64,000 nt of DNA, from NCBI GenBank assembly GCA_964400355.1, contig CAYNTO010000005.1, positions 1 through 64,000 of the forward strand, given 5' to 3'. Below the pieces are notes generated by a model. That model ran no database searches. It was given only the letters and a program-made list of their open reading frames with translations, and was not told where the DNA came from. Source of the stretch: JACKAL01 sp964400355 (GTDB lineage: Bacteria; Bdellovibrionota; Bdellovibrionia; Bdellovibrionales; JAGQZY01). Both the position numbers and the translations under genes were made by a program. Within the stretch, counting starts at the first letter, position 1, and the number at the start of each line of letters is the position of its first letter. Shown here piece after piece: positions 1-10,100 of this stretch.

Positions 1-60
1 GTTACTTGTTACTTGTTACTTGTTACTTGTTACTTGTTACTTGTTACTTGTTACTTGTTA
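1..60. repeat. Heptamer tandem repeat (GTTACTT)n, cut by window edge
   Basis: The first 60 bases are uninterrupted copies of the 7-mer GTTACTT, more than eight in a row, and the array probably continues to the left of the window. It is perfect, so it is either young or kept uniform by slippage. It ends where a small minus-strand open frame terminates at 58-60. No gene is affected inside the window. Confidence 0.95.
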
Positions 61-764
61 CGAATCAGATATACCACGGGGTTTTATTTTCGCTTTTTTA
101 GTTGAAGCTGAGATTAAATTTCCTTCCGACGAAGTTATAAATACGCCAATATAAACTCCCATAGTGATCTCTATTGAATCCATTTTTTTAAATTGCGCTC
201 GATCGCGCTTGAGTTGTGGAGAAGACCTAGAGGCAATCCTCATTATCGAAAAACTAGGTCAACCTTTTATTTGAAAATAACTTTAAAAATGCGATGCATC
301 TTATATGGCTAACTCTTGTCGGCTATCCGCAACACATCGAAAAGACATTTCATAGGAATACCTAAGCTCATGAATTCAAACAATCACCGCAATTCTATAA
401 ATTTACAATTACGACGCCCAGTAATTCCCAGTAACCAATCCCAGTAAGCAGTAGTTAGTAGCTGATAGCTAACGAACAATCGGCTACCACTCTGCACATA
501 CCGCTTATCCGCTTCCATCTCCATCTCCATCTCCATCCCCACCATCCCACCATCACCGGGTAAAAACTGAGAGTTTAATAATCACGCACCACAACGACCA
601 CCGCAGCATACTCTCTCCGTCGCCATCAACAGCGTGCACTTTCTCCTTCCGCCTCGGCACATGCCTCCCAGATACCTCCCTATCTGTTGACCACACTCCA
701 CCAAACTCGTTATCCTTTTAGACGAATATTTCAGTGTGCTGTCGCACACCCATGAGGAGTCTAT
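61..764. other. Gene-poor, repeat-rich intergenic region
   Basis: No convincing gene is visible. A 61-codon minus-strand frame (58-243) has no family resemblance I trust. The stretch holds three spaced copies of CCCAGTAA (417-424, 427-434, 440-447) and a (CCATCT)4 simple repeat at 515-538. The right end carries the presumed promoter and leader of the thiolase gene. Confidence 0.6.
687..716 (+). promoter_or_regulatory. Candidate sigma70-type promoter for the thiolase gene
   Basis: A -35-like TTGACC (687-692) and a -10-like TATCCT (711-716) are separated by 18 bp. Downstream, a perfect 6-bp stem GTGTGC/GCACAC (734-739, 744-749) sits just ahead of the Shine-Dalgarno AGGAG (755-759) of the ATG at 765. 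The hairpin could affect initiation. This is motif matching only. Confidence 0.4.
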
Positions 765-2036
765 ATGGCAAAACCTGTTTATGTTGTCGGTGGCGCGCGC
801 ACACCGTTTGTAAAATCATTCACCACATACAAAGATGTGCCCACTCAGGCGCTCATGGAAGCAAGTTTGATCGGCCTGGTCGATAAGCTCCAACTCAAAG
901 GCAAAGTGATGGGCGATGTGGCTCTCGGTGCGGTGATGAACTCCTCTAAAGAATGGGCCCTACCGCGCGAAGCAGTACAATCTTCGGGACTTCATCCCTA
1001 CTCGCCGGCGTACTTTGTGCAACGCGCCTGTGGGACGGGACTCGAGGCTTCCCTGCAAATCGCGCTCAAGATCGGCGCGGGACAAATCGATTGGGGTATT
1101 GCGGGCGGAGTGGATTCCAACAGTGACCTCCCCTTGATGGCTTCCAAAGGTTTAAAGAAGATGTTCTTACGCCTCAATGCCGCGCGCTCACTCGGCGAAC
1201 GTTTGGCTGCCGTCTCTATGTTTCGACCAGGCATGATCGCTCCAGAGGTTCCAGCTGTCGTCGAAAAACGCACGGGATTGTCCATGGGCGAGCATTGTGA
1301 AAAAATGGTGAAAGAATGGAAGATCTCTCGCGAGGACCAAGATCTCCTTGCCTATCAGAGCCACATAAAAGGCGCTAAAGCCTATGCCGAAGGTTTTCAC
1401 ACCGATTTATTGGTGGAATACCAGGGCTTAAAAAAAGATGGCATCGTTCGTGGCGATACATCTCTAGAAAAGCTCGCCACTCTTAAGCCTGCGTTCGACA
1501 AAACAGGCTCGGGCACGCTCACGGCCGGGAACAGCACCCCACTCACCGACGGCTCATCAGCAGTTCTGCTCGCATCCGAGGACAAAACGCGCAGTGAAAA
1601 TCTTAAACCCATGGCCCGCTTTGTAGATGCGGAAGTCGCAGCTGTTGATTACGCTAACGGTGATGGGTTACTTATGGCGCCCACTGTAGCCGTGGGTCGC
1701 ATGCTCCAGCGCCACAATTTAAAACTCCAAGATTTTGACTACTATGAAATTCACGAAGCTTTTGCCGGCCAAGTGCTGTGCACACTCAAAGCCTGGGAAA
1801 CTGACAGCTACTGTCGCAAGTACCTCGGCACCGGCGCATTGGGCTCTATCGATCGCGATAAGATGAATGTAAAAGGGGGCAGCGTGGCACTTGGTCATCC
1901 CTTTGCTGCGACAGGTGGTCGCATCGTCGCAAGCCTCGCCAAGCTCCTCTCCCAGAGCTCCGGTAAAAAACGCGGATTGATTTCCATTTGCACCGCTGGC
2001 GGGATGGGTGTGGCCGCCATCCTGGAAACCGTTTAA
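765..2036 (+). CDS. Acetyl-CoA C-acyltransferase (thiolase), FadI-like
   Basis: A 423-residue thiolase that would catalyse thiolytic cleavage of 3-ketoacyl-CoA (beta-oxidation) or the reverse condensation. The nucleophile is Cys89 in Q-R-A-C-G-T-G. His330 lies in the H-E-A-F-A block typical of FadI-type enzymes, His378 in G-H-P-F-A-A-T-G, and the second catalytic Cys409 in C-T-A-G-G. The length matches FadI (about 436) better than FadA. The usual G-H-P-F-G-A-T-G has one Gly to Ala change. The start is set by AGGAG five bases before the ATG. No beta-oxidation partner gene (fadJ, fadE) is adjacent, so the pathway direction is not fixed by context. arfB follows 18 bp downstream on the same strand. 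Confidence 0.93.
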   Translation: MAKPVYVVGGARTPFVKSFTTYKDVPTQALMEASLIGLVDKLQLKGKVMGDVALGAVMNSSKEWALPREAVQSSGLHPYSPAYFVQRACGTGLEASLQIALKIGAGQIDWGIAGGVDSNSDLPLMASKGLKKMFLRLNAARSLGERLAAVSMFRPGMIAPEVPAVVEKRTGLSMGEHCEKMVKEWKISREDQDLLAYQSHIKGAKAYAEGFHTDLLVEYQGLKKDGIVRGDTSLEKLATLKPAFDKTGSGTLTAGNSTPLTDGSSAVLLASEDKTRSENLKPMARFVDAEVAAVDYANGDGLLMAPTVAVGRMLQRHNLKLQDFDYYEIHEAFAGQVLCTLKAWETDSYCRKYLGTGALGSIDRDKMNVKGGSVALGHPFAATGGRIVASLAKLLSQSSGKKRGLISICTAGGMGVAAILETV

Positions 2037-2054
2037 CGTCAGCGCGGTAGAGGA

Positions 2055-2459
2055 ATGAACGATTACTCCAAGGTGCAAAGCGAAGTTGTTCTCACGGCCG
2101 TGCGCAGCGGCGGCCCGGGAGGACAGCACGTCAATAAAACCAGCAGTGCCGCGCAACTGCGCTGGGATTATGGCAGCTCCTTTGTCCTGAACGACGAACA
2201 AAAATATTTAGTTGCACAGAAGCTCGCCTCGTACATTAACAAAAAGGGCGAGCTCCTGTTGCGCAGTGAAACGTTTCGCGACTTGGAGTCCAATAAAAAA
2301 GAAGTTCTCAAAAAACTCATGCAGCTGCTCGCGCGCGCATTCAAGCGCGAAAAACCGCGCGTGGCTACCAAACCCACCTATGGATCCAAACAGCGCCGCC
2401 ATAGCGAAAAGAAAATCCGCAGCGAAGTCAAAAAAGGCCGCGGTGCCAAATGGGATTAA
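2055..2459 (+). CDS. arfB: Alternative ribosome-rescue factor ArfB (peptidyl-tRNA hydrolase, YaeJ)
   Basis: A 134-residue protein carrying the release-factor catalytic motif G-G-P-G-G-Q-H-V-N-K-T followed by S-S-A-A-Q-L-R-W. In this family the GGQ loop hydrolyses peptidyl-tRNA on ribosomes stalled without a stop codon. The last 30 residues are very rich in Lys and Arg, matching the ArfB tail that probes the empty mRNA channel. There is no codon-recognition domain, which separates it from RF1/RF2, and the length is close to E. coli ArfB (140). It sits just behind the thiolase gene and converges on the MFS gene with a 6-bp gap and no obvious terminator. Confidence 0.92.
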   Translation: MNDYSKVQSEVVLTAVRSGGPGGQHVNKTSSAAQLRWDYGSSFVLNDEQKYLVAQKLASYINKKGELLLRSETFRDLESNKKEVLKKLMQLLARAFKREKPRVATKPTYGSKQRRHSEKKIRSEVKKGRGAKWD

Positions 2460-2465
2460 TCCCAG

Positions 2466-3692
2466 TTATCGTTTTTCCACAACTTTCACTCTGCGTGAAA
2501 GCAAATAAGCTGCAACCGAAATAATAACCGAAAAGTATCCCACATAATTGTAGTTTACAATCTCACCGCTCGAAGATTGATAAACGATAGAGCCTGCGAG
2601 CAATGCACCCACGCCCGCCATCGCATGTTGCATGACCGTCACGTACGACATAAATGACCCACGAAATTCAGGTTCGACGGATCCAGTGATCATGGCTTGG
2701 GCGGGAATCCATCGCGCGTTGGTACATACAAAATAGAGAGTGGACACAATCAACGTCCACCACAACGGCGAGTGAATCATGTGGGTCACCATTAGAGTGG
2801 GAATTGCAGCCGCAAGCACGCCCCAACCAAAAACCTTGTGCTTTCCAAAACGGTCCGCCAGCTTGCCAACATAGGGACCACTGAACAATGTCACCATTCC
2901 ACCGAAAAAATAAACAAATGGTAACTGGCTTTCGAGCAAATCATGATTTGCCACCAAAGACGGACTCAGAAACGGAATAATCACAAACTGCCCGAGAACC
3001 ACCGCCGCACTAAAAAGCAATGTGGTAATCAGATGTGGATTTCTGACAATGTTCATGATCGGTGCCATGGGCTTTAGATGCCCTTTGATGTGATGTTTTT
3101 GGCTGGGAACTTTTATCCACAAAAAGATAATCAAACACGCTGCGAAACTGGCGAGCACATAAAAGCTCACATTCCAGCCAAAATAGTTGGCAACCATCAG
3201 ACTTAACGGCACACCCATGATCGATGCTAAAGAAAACGCTGTGGACATAATGCCCATAGCGTAACCCCGTTTTTCATAGGAAATACTATCGCCAACAATA
3301 GCCATCACAACCGCACCCAACACCCCACCAAAAGCGCCAGCGATGGACCGGGCTAATAATAACGACCAATAGGATTCGGTGTATCCGCACAGGCCGGTGC
3401 CAATGCAAAAGCCAAACGAAAGAGCAATGAGCAATTTCTTACGATCGAAACGATCCATAAACAGTGAACACACTAACCCCGATGCTGCAGCACTGAAGGT
3501 GTAGCTCGATACCAAATAGCCAAATTGAACGGTGTCGATATCGAGAAACCGCATGAGCTGAGGACCAAGGGGCATCATCAACATGAAATCCACAATGTGA
3601 TTGAACTGAACCGCGGCAAGCGCAAATAAGAACTGCATCTCTTGGCCACTTAAACGAGAACTGGTGGAGCTGGAAGTACTTGGTAGAGCCAT
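2466..3692 (-). CDS. MFS transporter
   Basis: A 408-residue integral membrane protein with about 12 predicted hydrophobic segments. The loop between TM2 and TM3 contains M-D-R-F-D-R-K-K, matching the major facilitator signature G-x-x-x-D-R-x-x-R/K. A second copy of the pattern, K-L-A-D-R-F-G-K-H-K, begins the C-terminal half. The fold and drug/sugar-efflux-like size are clear; the substrate is not. It is transcribed divergently from the outer-membrane protein gene at 3790, with about 97 bp between them. Confidence 0.88.
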   Translation of the reverse strand: MALPSTSSSTSSRLSGQEMQFLFALAAVQFNHIVDFMLMMPLGPQLMRFLDIDTVQFGYLVSSYTFSAAASGLVCSLFMDRFDRKKLLIALSFGFCIGTGLCGYTESYWSLLLARSIAGAFGGVLGAVVMAIVGDSISYEKRGYAMGIMSTAFSLASIMGVPLSLMVANYFGWNVSFYVLASFAACLIIFLWIKVPSQKHHIKGHLKPMAPIMNIVRNPHLITTLLFSAAVVLGQFVIIPFLSPSLVANHDLLESQLPFVYFFGGMVTLFSGPYVGKLADRFGKHKVFGWGVLAAAIPTLMVTHMIHSPLWWTLIVSTLYFVCTNARWIPAQAMITGSVEPEFRGSFMSYVTVMQHAMAGVGALLAGSIVYQSSSGEIVNYNYVGYFSVIISVAAYLLSRRVKVVEKR

Positions 3693-3789
3693 CCCTATGG
3701 AGACTATAGAATATCGCCATGGAAGTCCAGTTCACCCGGACTCAATATTTGGGGGGACACGAACCTTGAAGTGATTTATACTTGGTTTT

Positions 3790-5070
3790 ATGTTGTGGTT
3801 TTTATTTTTAACAAGTCTGACCTCCAATGCCGCCGACATCAAGTGGAATGGTACGTTGAGTAGCGAAACATTTGCCTATTTTGAGAAAGCCACAGATCCC
3901 ACCCGCCAAGTGGATCCCATTCTATGGTTTAAACCCGAACTCGATATTAAGTGGAACAAGCGCAGCCGCTTTGTGCTAAAACCCACTGTTCGCGCCAATC
4001 CAGCTACAGACGAATCTCCCGAGCAAATATTCTTTAATTCATCCGAAATGTATTGGGACCTCAAATTTAATGATATTCGCATAGACATTGGCTCGAACGT
4101 GCACAACTGGGGAATCCTTGATGGCTATAGCCCATTGGACATCGTAAACGGCCGCACACTTTTCAATCCACTTTCCAGCGATCGTCGTGGCGCCGCAATG
4201 CTCGATGTCTCTTACTCTACAGATAGTAGTAAGTTCCAGGCGCTCTACATCCCCAAGCAAGCACGCACATTGTTACCTTCCACCGACAGCCGCTGGCTGC
4301 CTCGAGAATACATTGTCAACACCTCTGCGCTGGACGAGACAGTACTCCTACCACCCACTTTCAACTACTACTATCCAGGATACATTGAACTCGATCATGC
4401 GCTTGAGAATAACTTCGGTGCAAAGCTCTCAAGCACGTTTGATACCATGGACGCAAGCTTCATTTATTTCAATGGTATGAGCAACAACACGCAAGTGGCA
4501 CCTACTTTTCAGGCTGATGTTGTGCAAGTGGATCCCATTGTGCTGCAGGCACGTTCTGATATTGGTATTCAACCAGTTTACTATCGCACAGAAACTTTTG
4601 GCGCTAGTCTCGTCTGGGCACCCTCCGATATCATCTACAAACTGGAAACCGCCTACTCGCGAACTCTCGAACGCCAGCTCACCCTACCGGAATGGTCGTG
4701 GCAATCGGGACTGGGCATCGAAGCGCCGCTGTCCCTAGGTTCATTTTCCACAACGAACGTTTTTCAGTATTACTATGGTGAAAACAAAGACCCGGCAGAA
4801 AACTTAGTGAGTTCGAGCAGTCGAATTTTCGACCGCGCCCTGCTGCTCGGCCAACGCATAGAGTGGATGGATGGCGTCGATTCCTTTACATCAGTGCTGT
4901 ATGACTACGAAAACAGGGGCTATCTCTTTATCGCCAAACTCAATTACCTCATTAACGACAATTTCAAAGCCTCAGGCGAACTCAACCTTCTCGATGGTGA
5001 CGATGCGTCCATCTTGGGAACATATAAAGCCAACGATAGGTTTATCATCAATCTCAGCTACCTCTGGTGA
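3790..5070 (+). CDS. Predicted outer-membrane beta-barrel protein, unknown function
   Basis: A 426-residue protein with a short N-terminal signal peptide ending near S-N-A-A-D, then alternating hydrophobic and polar strands rich in Tyr, Phe and Trp. It ends in the aromatic residues Y-L-W, as outer-membrane barrels do. Around residues 95-135 a conserved-looking block (N-W-G-I-L-D-G-Y-S-P-L-D then L-S-S-D-R-R-G) recalls large exported porin-like families, but I cannot name one. No good Shine-Dalgarno is visible before the ATG, so the start is less certain. It converges on the histidine-kinase gene at 5072 with one base between stop codons. Confidence 0.6.
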   Translation: MLWFLFLTSLTSNAADIKWNGTLSSETFAYFEKATDPTRQVDPILWFKPELDIKWNKRSRFVLKPTVRANPATDESPEQIFFNSSEMYWDLKFNDIRIDIGSNVHNWGILDGYSPLDIVNGRTLFNPLSSDRRGAAMLDVSYSTDSSKFQALYIPKQARTLLPSTDSRWLPREYIVNTSALDETVLLPPTFNYYYPGYIELDHALENNFGAKLSSTFDTMDASFIYFNGMSNNTQVAPTFQADVVQVDPIVLQARSDIGIQPVYYRTETFGASLVWAPSDIIYKLETAYSRTLERQLTLPEWSWQSGLGIEAPLSLGSFSTTNVFQYYYGENKDPAENLVSSSSRIFDRALLLGQRIEWMDGVDSFTSVLYDYENRGYLFIAKLNYLINDNFKASGELNLLDGDDASILGTYKANDRFIINLSYLW

Positions 5071-5071
5071 A

Positions 5072-7126
5072 TTAGATCAGCGGCGCACGGGAATAACGCG
5101 CCACTCGTTCGACAAGTTCTTTTTGATTCACTGGTTTGGAAAGGTGATCTGTGCATCCAATCTCAATGCATTTGTCGCGCTCTTCGATGAGCGCATGCGC
5201 CGTTACCGCCAAGATCGGTTTGCTGTAACCTTGCTCGCGCAGGGACTGGGTGGCCTGATAGCCATCCATGCCCGGCATCTGAATATCCATAAGCACTAAA
5301 TCGTGATTGCCATTGAGCGCTTTATCGATGGCTTCTTGTCCGTCTTGGGCGAGCTCCACCTGTGCTCCTGCTTTTTGCAGGAACATGGAAATCATCCAAC
5401 GATTTTCGGGAGCATCGTCGACCAAAAGCACCGTCACGCCTTCGAGACCTGAGTTCATCAGGCGATTGGAATCCGTGCGCGGCTCTTTTGCGGCGACGCT
5501 ATCGCTCAAGGTCGAAATAAAAGGTGCTGCAGAACCTTTTGTGCCAATACGCACGCTAAATGTGCTCCCTTTCCCCTTGATGGTTTCGAGCAACAGCACA
5601 TCGCCGCCCAAAGCCTGCGCCAACTTCCGCGAGAGCGCCAAACCCAATCCGGTGCCGCCAAATTTTCTCGAGGTGGAACTATCGCCCTGACTGAAGGGTC
5701 TAAAAAGGCTTCCAATATGTTGCTCCTCGATACCGTGGCCGGTGTCTTGAACCACAAATTCCACATACGGGTTCTGAGAGTTTTCAAAACGCAAACTCAC
5801 ACTCACTGAACCTTCAATGGTAAATTTCACAGCATTGCCAATGATATTGATGAGTATCTGACGCACACGCGTGGGATCGGAATATATATACTCGGGAATT
5901 TCTCCCTCTACCGAAAACGCCAGCTGCAAGTTCTTTTTGGACACCTGTAGACTCAAACACGATTCCACATTCTGCACCAGCTCGCGAATGTAAATGCGCT
6001 CTCTGGCAAGGCTCAGTGAGCCCGACTCAATTTTAGAAATATCCAAGATTTCATCGATGATCTGTAAAAGCTGCTCTCCGTTTTTCTTGATTATCGCAGC
6101 ATAGGATTGGCGATCGACGGCATCAAAATCATCCACCACGAGCAGATCGGAAAAGCCCATGATGGCGCCGAGAGGTGTCCGTATTTCGTGACTCATGTTC
6201 GCTAAAAAGAAACTTTTGGCCTTATTGGCCGCCTCAGCTTCGCGCTTAGCACCTATTAATTCCTGCTCGATGTCTTTTAATTTTTGAATGTCTGTACAGG
6301 TGAGCAGCCAAGTGAGAATACTGCCCGTATCATGTTCACGCTCGGCCACCGCTTTGATCAAATGCCAGCGGTGCTCTTTAACGTGTTGGCAATAGATTCG
6401 GCATTCCATCTCAAAATTTTTACCAGCTTGGCTCGCTTCTCGCCAGGTTCTTAGAAAGCGCACCAAATCATCACGGGTGAAGGCAGCAGTCCAACCGGAA
6501 CCACAACTCTGTTCCGGAGTAAAACCAGTGTAATCAGTCCACGTCTGATTGAAATGCTCTACGGAATAATCACTGGTCGCTTTCCAAACAATGTGCGGAA
6601 TGGCATCCGCCAAATTTCTGTAGCGAATGCGACTTTCCATTTCCAACTGCTGGAGGCGGCGTGCCTGCTCTTGCGCTTGAATGTCGGCAATTTGTTTGGC
6701 CTGATTTTTTATTTGCTGCCCCTGCTCATGGAGCTCCACAAAGACGGCAACTTTTGAGCGCAAGATTTGTGGATCAAAAGGTTTAAATAAGTAGTCCACC
6801 GCACCACTTTCATAGCCGTGAGAGATAAACCGCTGATCTTGATCAACTCCAGTCACAAAAATAATAGGGGTGCTCCGCGTGCGTTCGCGCTTTTTAATGT
6901 AGGACGCGGTTTCAAAGCCGTCCATATCGGGCATGTGCACGTCGAGAAGGATCACCGCAAATTCGGTGTTGAGCAAATGCGTGAGAGCCTCTTTTCCAGA
7001 TCGGGCCGCCACCAGGTTGTAGTTGCAATCGCGCAAAACTGTCTCTAGAGCTAGAAGTCCTTCGGACTTGTCATCGACCAACAGTATATTTGCTCTCGTG
7101 CTGTCTACATCCGCCATCTTCTCCAC
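5072..7126 (-). CDS. Hybrid histidine kinase, REC-PAS-HisKA-HATPase-REC
   Basis: Domains in order: an N-terminal receiver (about 13-130, phosphoacceptor Asp62 in I-L-L-D-V-H-M-P), a linker coiled coil, a PAS domain (about 165-285), HisKA with His313 in S-H-E-I-R-T-P, HATPase_c (N box, D-T-G-H-G, G-T-G-L-G-L, to about 525), and a second receiver (about 563-680, Asp614 in L-M-D-I-Q-M-P). There is no membrane segment, so the protein is cytosolic and probably receives phosphate from another kinase through its first receiver. The GTG at 7126 directly abuts the stop of the upstream HAMP kinase. An ATG at 7117 preceded by AGGTGG is an equally good start. Co-orientation and zero spacing argue for co-expression with that kinase. 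Confidence 0.93.
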   Translation of the reverse strand: MEKMADVDSTRANILLVDDKSEGLLALETVLRDCNYNLVAARSGKEALTHLLNTEFAVILLDVHMPDMDGFETASYIKKRERTRSTPIIFVTGVDQDQRFISHGYESGAVDYLFKPFDPQILRSKVAVFVELHEQGQQIKNQAKQIADIQAQEQARRLQQLEMESRIRYRNLADAIPHIVWKATSDYSVEHFNQTWTDYTGFTPEQSCGSGWTAAFTRDDLVRFLRTWREASQAGKNFEMECRIYCQHVKEHRWHLIKAVAEREHDTGSILTWLLTCTDIQKLKDIEQELIGAKREAEAANKAKSFFLANMSHEIRTPLGAIMGFSDLLVVDDFDAVDRQSYAAIIKKNGEQLLQIIDEILDISKIESGSLSLARERIYIRELVQNVESCLSLQVSKKNLQLAFSVEGEIPEYIYSDPTRVRQILINIIGNAVKFTIEGSVSVSLRFENSQNPYVEFVVQDTGHGIEEQHIGSLFRPFSQGDSSTSRKFGGTGLGLALSRKLAQALGGDVLLLETIKGKGSTFSVRIGTKGSAAPFISTLSDSVAAKEPRTDSNRLMNSGLEGVTVLLVDDAPENRWMISMFLQKAGAQVELAQDGQEAIDKALNGNHDLVLMDIQMPGMDGYQATQSLREQGYSKPILAVTAHALIEERDKCIEIGCTDHLSKPVNQKELVERVARYSRAPLI

Positions 7127-10100
7127 CTATTGCATCCATGTGTGCATGACCGACAACAGATCATGTGTGTCCACGGGTTTAGCGATATATTCAGACGCTC
7201 CAGCCTCGAGACACTTTTCCCGATCGCCCTTCATCGCCTTTGCTGTTAACGAAATAATCGGAAGTTTTTCGAAGTCTTTATTCAATCGAATCAAACGCGT
7301 TGCTTGCAAGCCATCCATTTCTGGCATCATGGTGTCCATGAGTACCAAATCGATGTCGGGATTCTCGGCGAGCACCTGCAGGCAGATCTTGCCGTTTTCG
7401 GCATGGAGCACGTTGATTTCGCGCTCTTCCAGAATACTGGTTAGCGCGTATATATTGCGAACATCGTCGTCCACCACGAGAACTTTACGTCCCTTGAACG
7501 ATGCATCTTTTGGAAGCGGCGGGATCTTTTTCTCGGTTTCTGCAGTTGTCATCCCCATATCTGGGCCTGCGAATTGCTCTGGCAAATACAAGGTAAACGT
7601 ACTGCCCTCGCCCGGCACGCTGTGCACTTCGATCACACCCTCGAGCAGGCGGGAGATCTCGCGACTGATGGTGAGTCCGAGGCCGGTGCCACCATATTTA
7701 CGATTGATCGTTCCATCCGCCTGCTGGAAGGCATCGAAGATGATCTTTTGTTTGTCGGCGGGAATACCCACGCCTGTATCGGTGACCGAGAAGGCGATCA
7801 CCCGGTTTTTATTACTCAGGGACGGGATATCGAATCGCGATGTGTTCGGAATTCGATGCACTTTCATCATCACGCTGCCTTCCTGCGTGAACTTAAACGA
7901 ATTGGAAAACAAATTCTTTAAAAGCTGCAATAAGCGGCTCTCGTCGGTAAAGATCTCCTCCGGGATCGACGGCTCCACTTCGATCTTAAACTGAAGATTT
8001 TTATGCTGGGCCACCGGCCGAAAAGTTTGCTCTAAGTAATCTAAGATGCTGCTCAGTTTCACTTTTTTAGGATGAATAGCCATTTTTCCGGCTTCCACCT
8101 TCGACAGATCGAGAATCTCATTGATCAGAGCCAACAGATCCTTTCCGGCCGAATGAATGGTAGTTGCAAAACGCACTTGTTCGTCAGAAAGGTTGCGCTG
8201 GCCATTTTCAGAGAGCGATTTGGAGAGAATCAACAAGCTATTCAGAGGAGTGCGCAGTTCGTGAGACATATTTGCCAGGAACTCCGATTTGTACTTGGAG
8301 ATAAGTGCCAACTGCTCGGCTTTTTCCTCAAGCGACGAAGAAGCCAATTCCACCTCATGATTTTTAAGTTCGAGGAGCTTCGCTTTGTCCTCAAGCTCTG
8401 TCGCTTGGGCTTCAAGCTCCGCGTTGGATTTTTTGAGTTTGATCAGGAGCTCTTCGGTTCTTGTCGTCGATGAAATCAGATTTAGAATAACACCTATGGA
8501 CTCCGTGAGTTGTTCCAGGAACGTCAAGTGATAGGGTTTAAATGAATCCACCGATGCCAGCTCAATCACTGCTTTGAGGTGGCCTTCGAATAAGATAGGA
8601 AGAACAATAATATTTTTGGCGCAGAGAGATCCATGGCTCGAATCGATCAATAAAAGCGTCTGATCGGGGTTTTCGATCATAATCGTTTTTTTCTCAAAGC
8701 CACATTGTCCGATGAGACCTTCTTTCAGTTTGTAGGTAGAAGCTGTGCCCTGAGTCTTGTTGGAATTGGAAAATGAAAAACTCGCCACCAAACTCAAATC
8801 TGGATCCGATGATTCCGCATCAAACATAAAAAATGTTCCGTACTGAGCGTTTACCAGCGGAGTGACTTCACTCATAATGAGCTGAGCCACCGCGCTTACC
8901 GAGCGCTGCCCTTGCATCAGACCTGAGAATTTTGCCAAGTTTGTTTTTAACCAATCCTGCTCATTGTTCTTTTGTGTGGTGTCCTTAAGATTCGCGATCA
9001 TTTGGTTGATGTTGTTTTTGAGAGCGGCCACTTCGCCTTGCGCGAGAACAGAGATCGAACGGGTCAAATCGCCCTTGGTCACCGCAGTGGAGACTTCCGC
9101 GATAGCGCGCACTTGAGATGTGAGGTTACCCGCAAGCTGATTCACGTTGTCCGTGAGATCTTTCCAAGTTCCTGAAGCACCAGGAACTTTTGCTTGGCCC
9201 CCCAGTTTTCCCTCGATACCCACTTCGCGGGCCACAGTTGTCACCTGGTCGGCAAAAGTTCTCAAAGTTCCGGTCATGTTGTTGATGGTTTCAGCGAGAC
9301 CGGCCACTTCTCCACGCGCTTCCAAAACGAGCTTTGCGGAGAGATCTCCTTCAGCAACGGCGGTCACCACACGAATGATCCCACGCACTTGTTTGGTCAG
9401 ATTCGATGCCATCACGTTGACGTTATCTGTTAAATCTTTCCATACACCGGAAACACCGCGCACCTGCGCCTGTGCTCCCAGTTTGCCCTCAATACCCACT
9501 TCACGCGCCACCGTGGTAACTTCTGCCGCGAAGGAGTTGAGCTGATCCACCATGGTATTGATGGTTTCTTTAAGTTCCAGCACTTCACCTTTAGCATCCA
9601 CCGTAATTTTTTGCGACAAATCGCCTTTAGCCACCGCAGTGGTCACCTTGGCAATGTTTCGCACCTGTGCCGTGAGTTTGTCGGCAAGACCGTTCACGTT
9701 GTCGGTGAGATCCTTCCATGTGCCCGATACTCCCTTCACGTACGCTTGGCCGCCGAGCTTTCCTTCTGTTCCCACTTCCTTTGCCACGCGAGTCACTTCC
9801 GCCGCAAAAGAGTTGAGCTGATCCACCATCACGTTGATGGTTTCTTTGAGCTCGAGCACCTCACCCTTGGCATCCACGGTGATTTTTTGCGACAAATCGC
9901 CTTTCGCAACCGCAGTGGTCACCTTTGCAATGTTTCGCACCTGTGCCGTAAGTTTATCGGCAAGACCATTCACATTGTCTGTGAGATCCTTCCACGTGCC
10001 CGACACACCTTTCACATTGGCTTGGCCGCCGAGCTTTCCTTCGGTACCCACTTCTTTCGCCACACGAGTCACTTCCGCCGCAAATGAATTGAGCTGATCC

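Noticed and set aside
58..243. 61-codon minus-strand frame sharing I-x-I-T-M-G with the synthase active-site region
   Set aside because: The match is about seven residues, the PLP Lys is absent, and the frame ends in the heptamer repeat. Chance similarity is more likely than a pseudogene.
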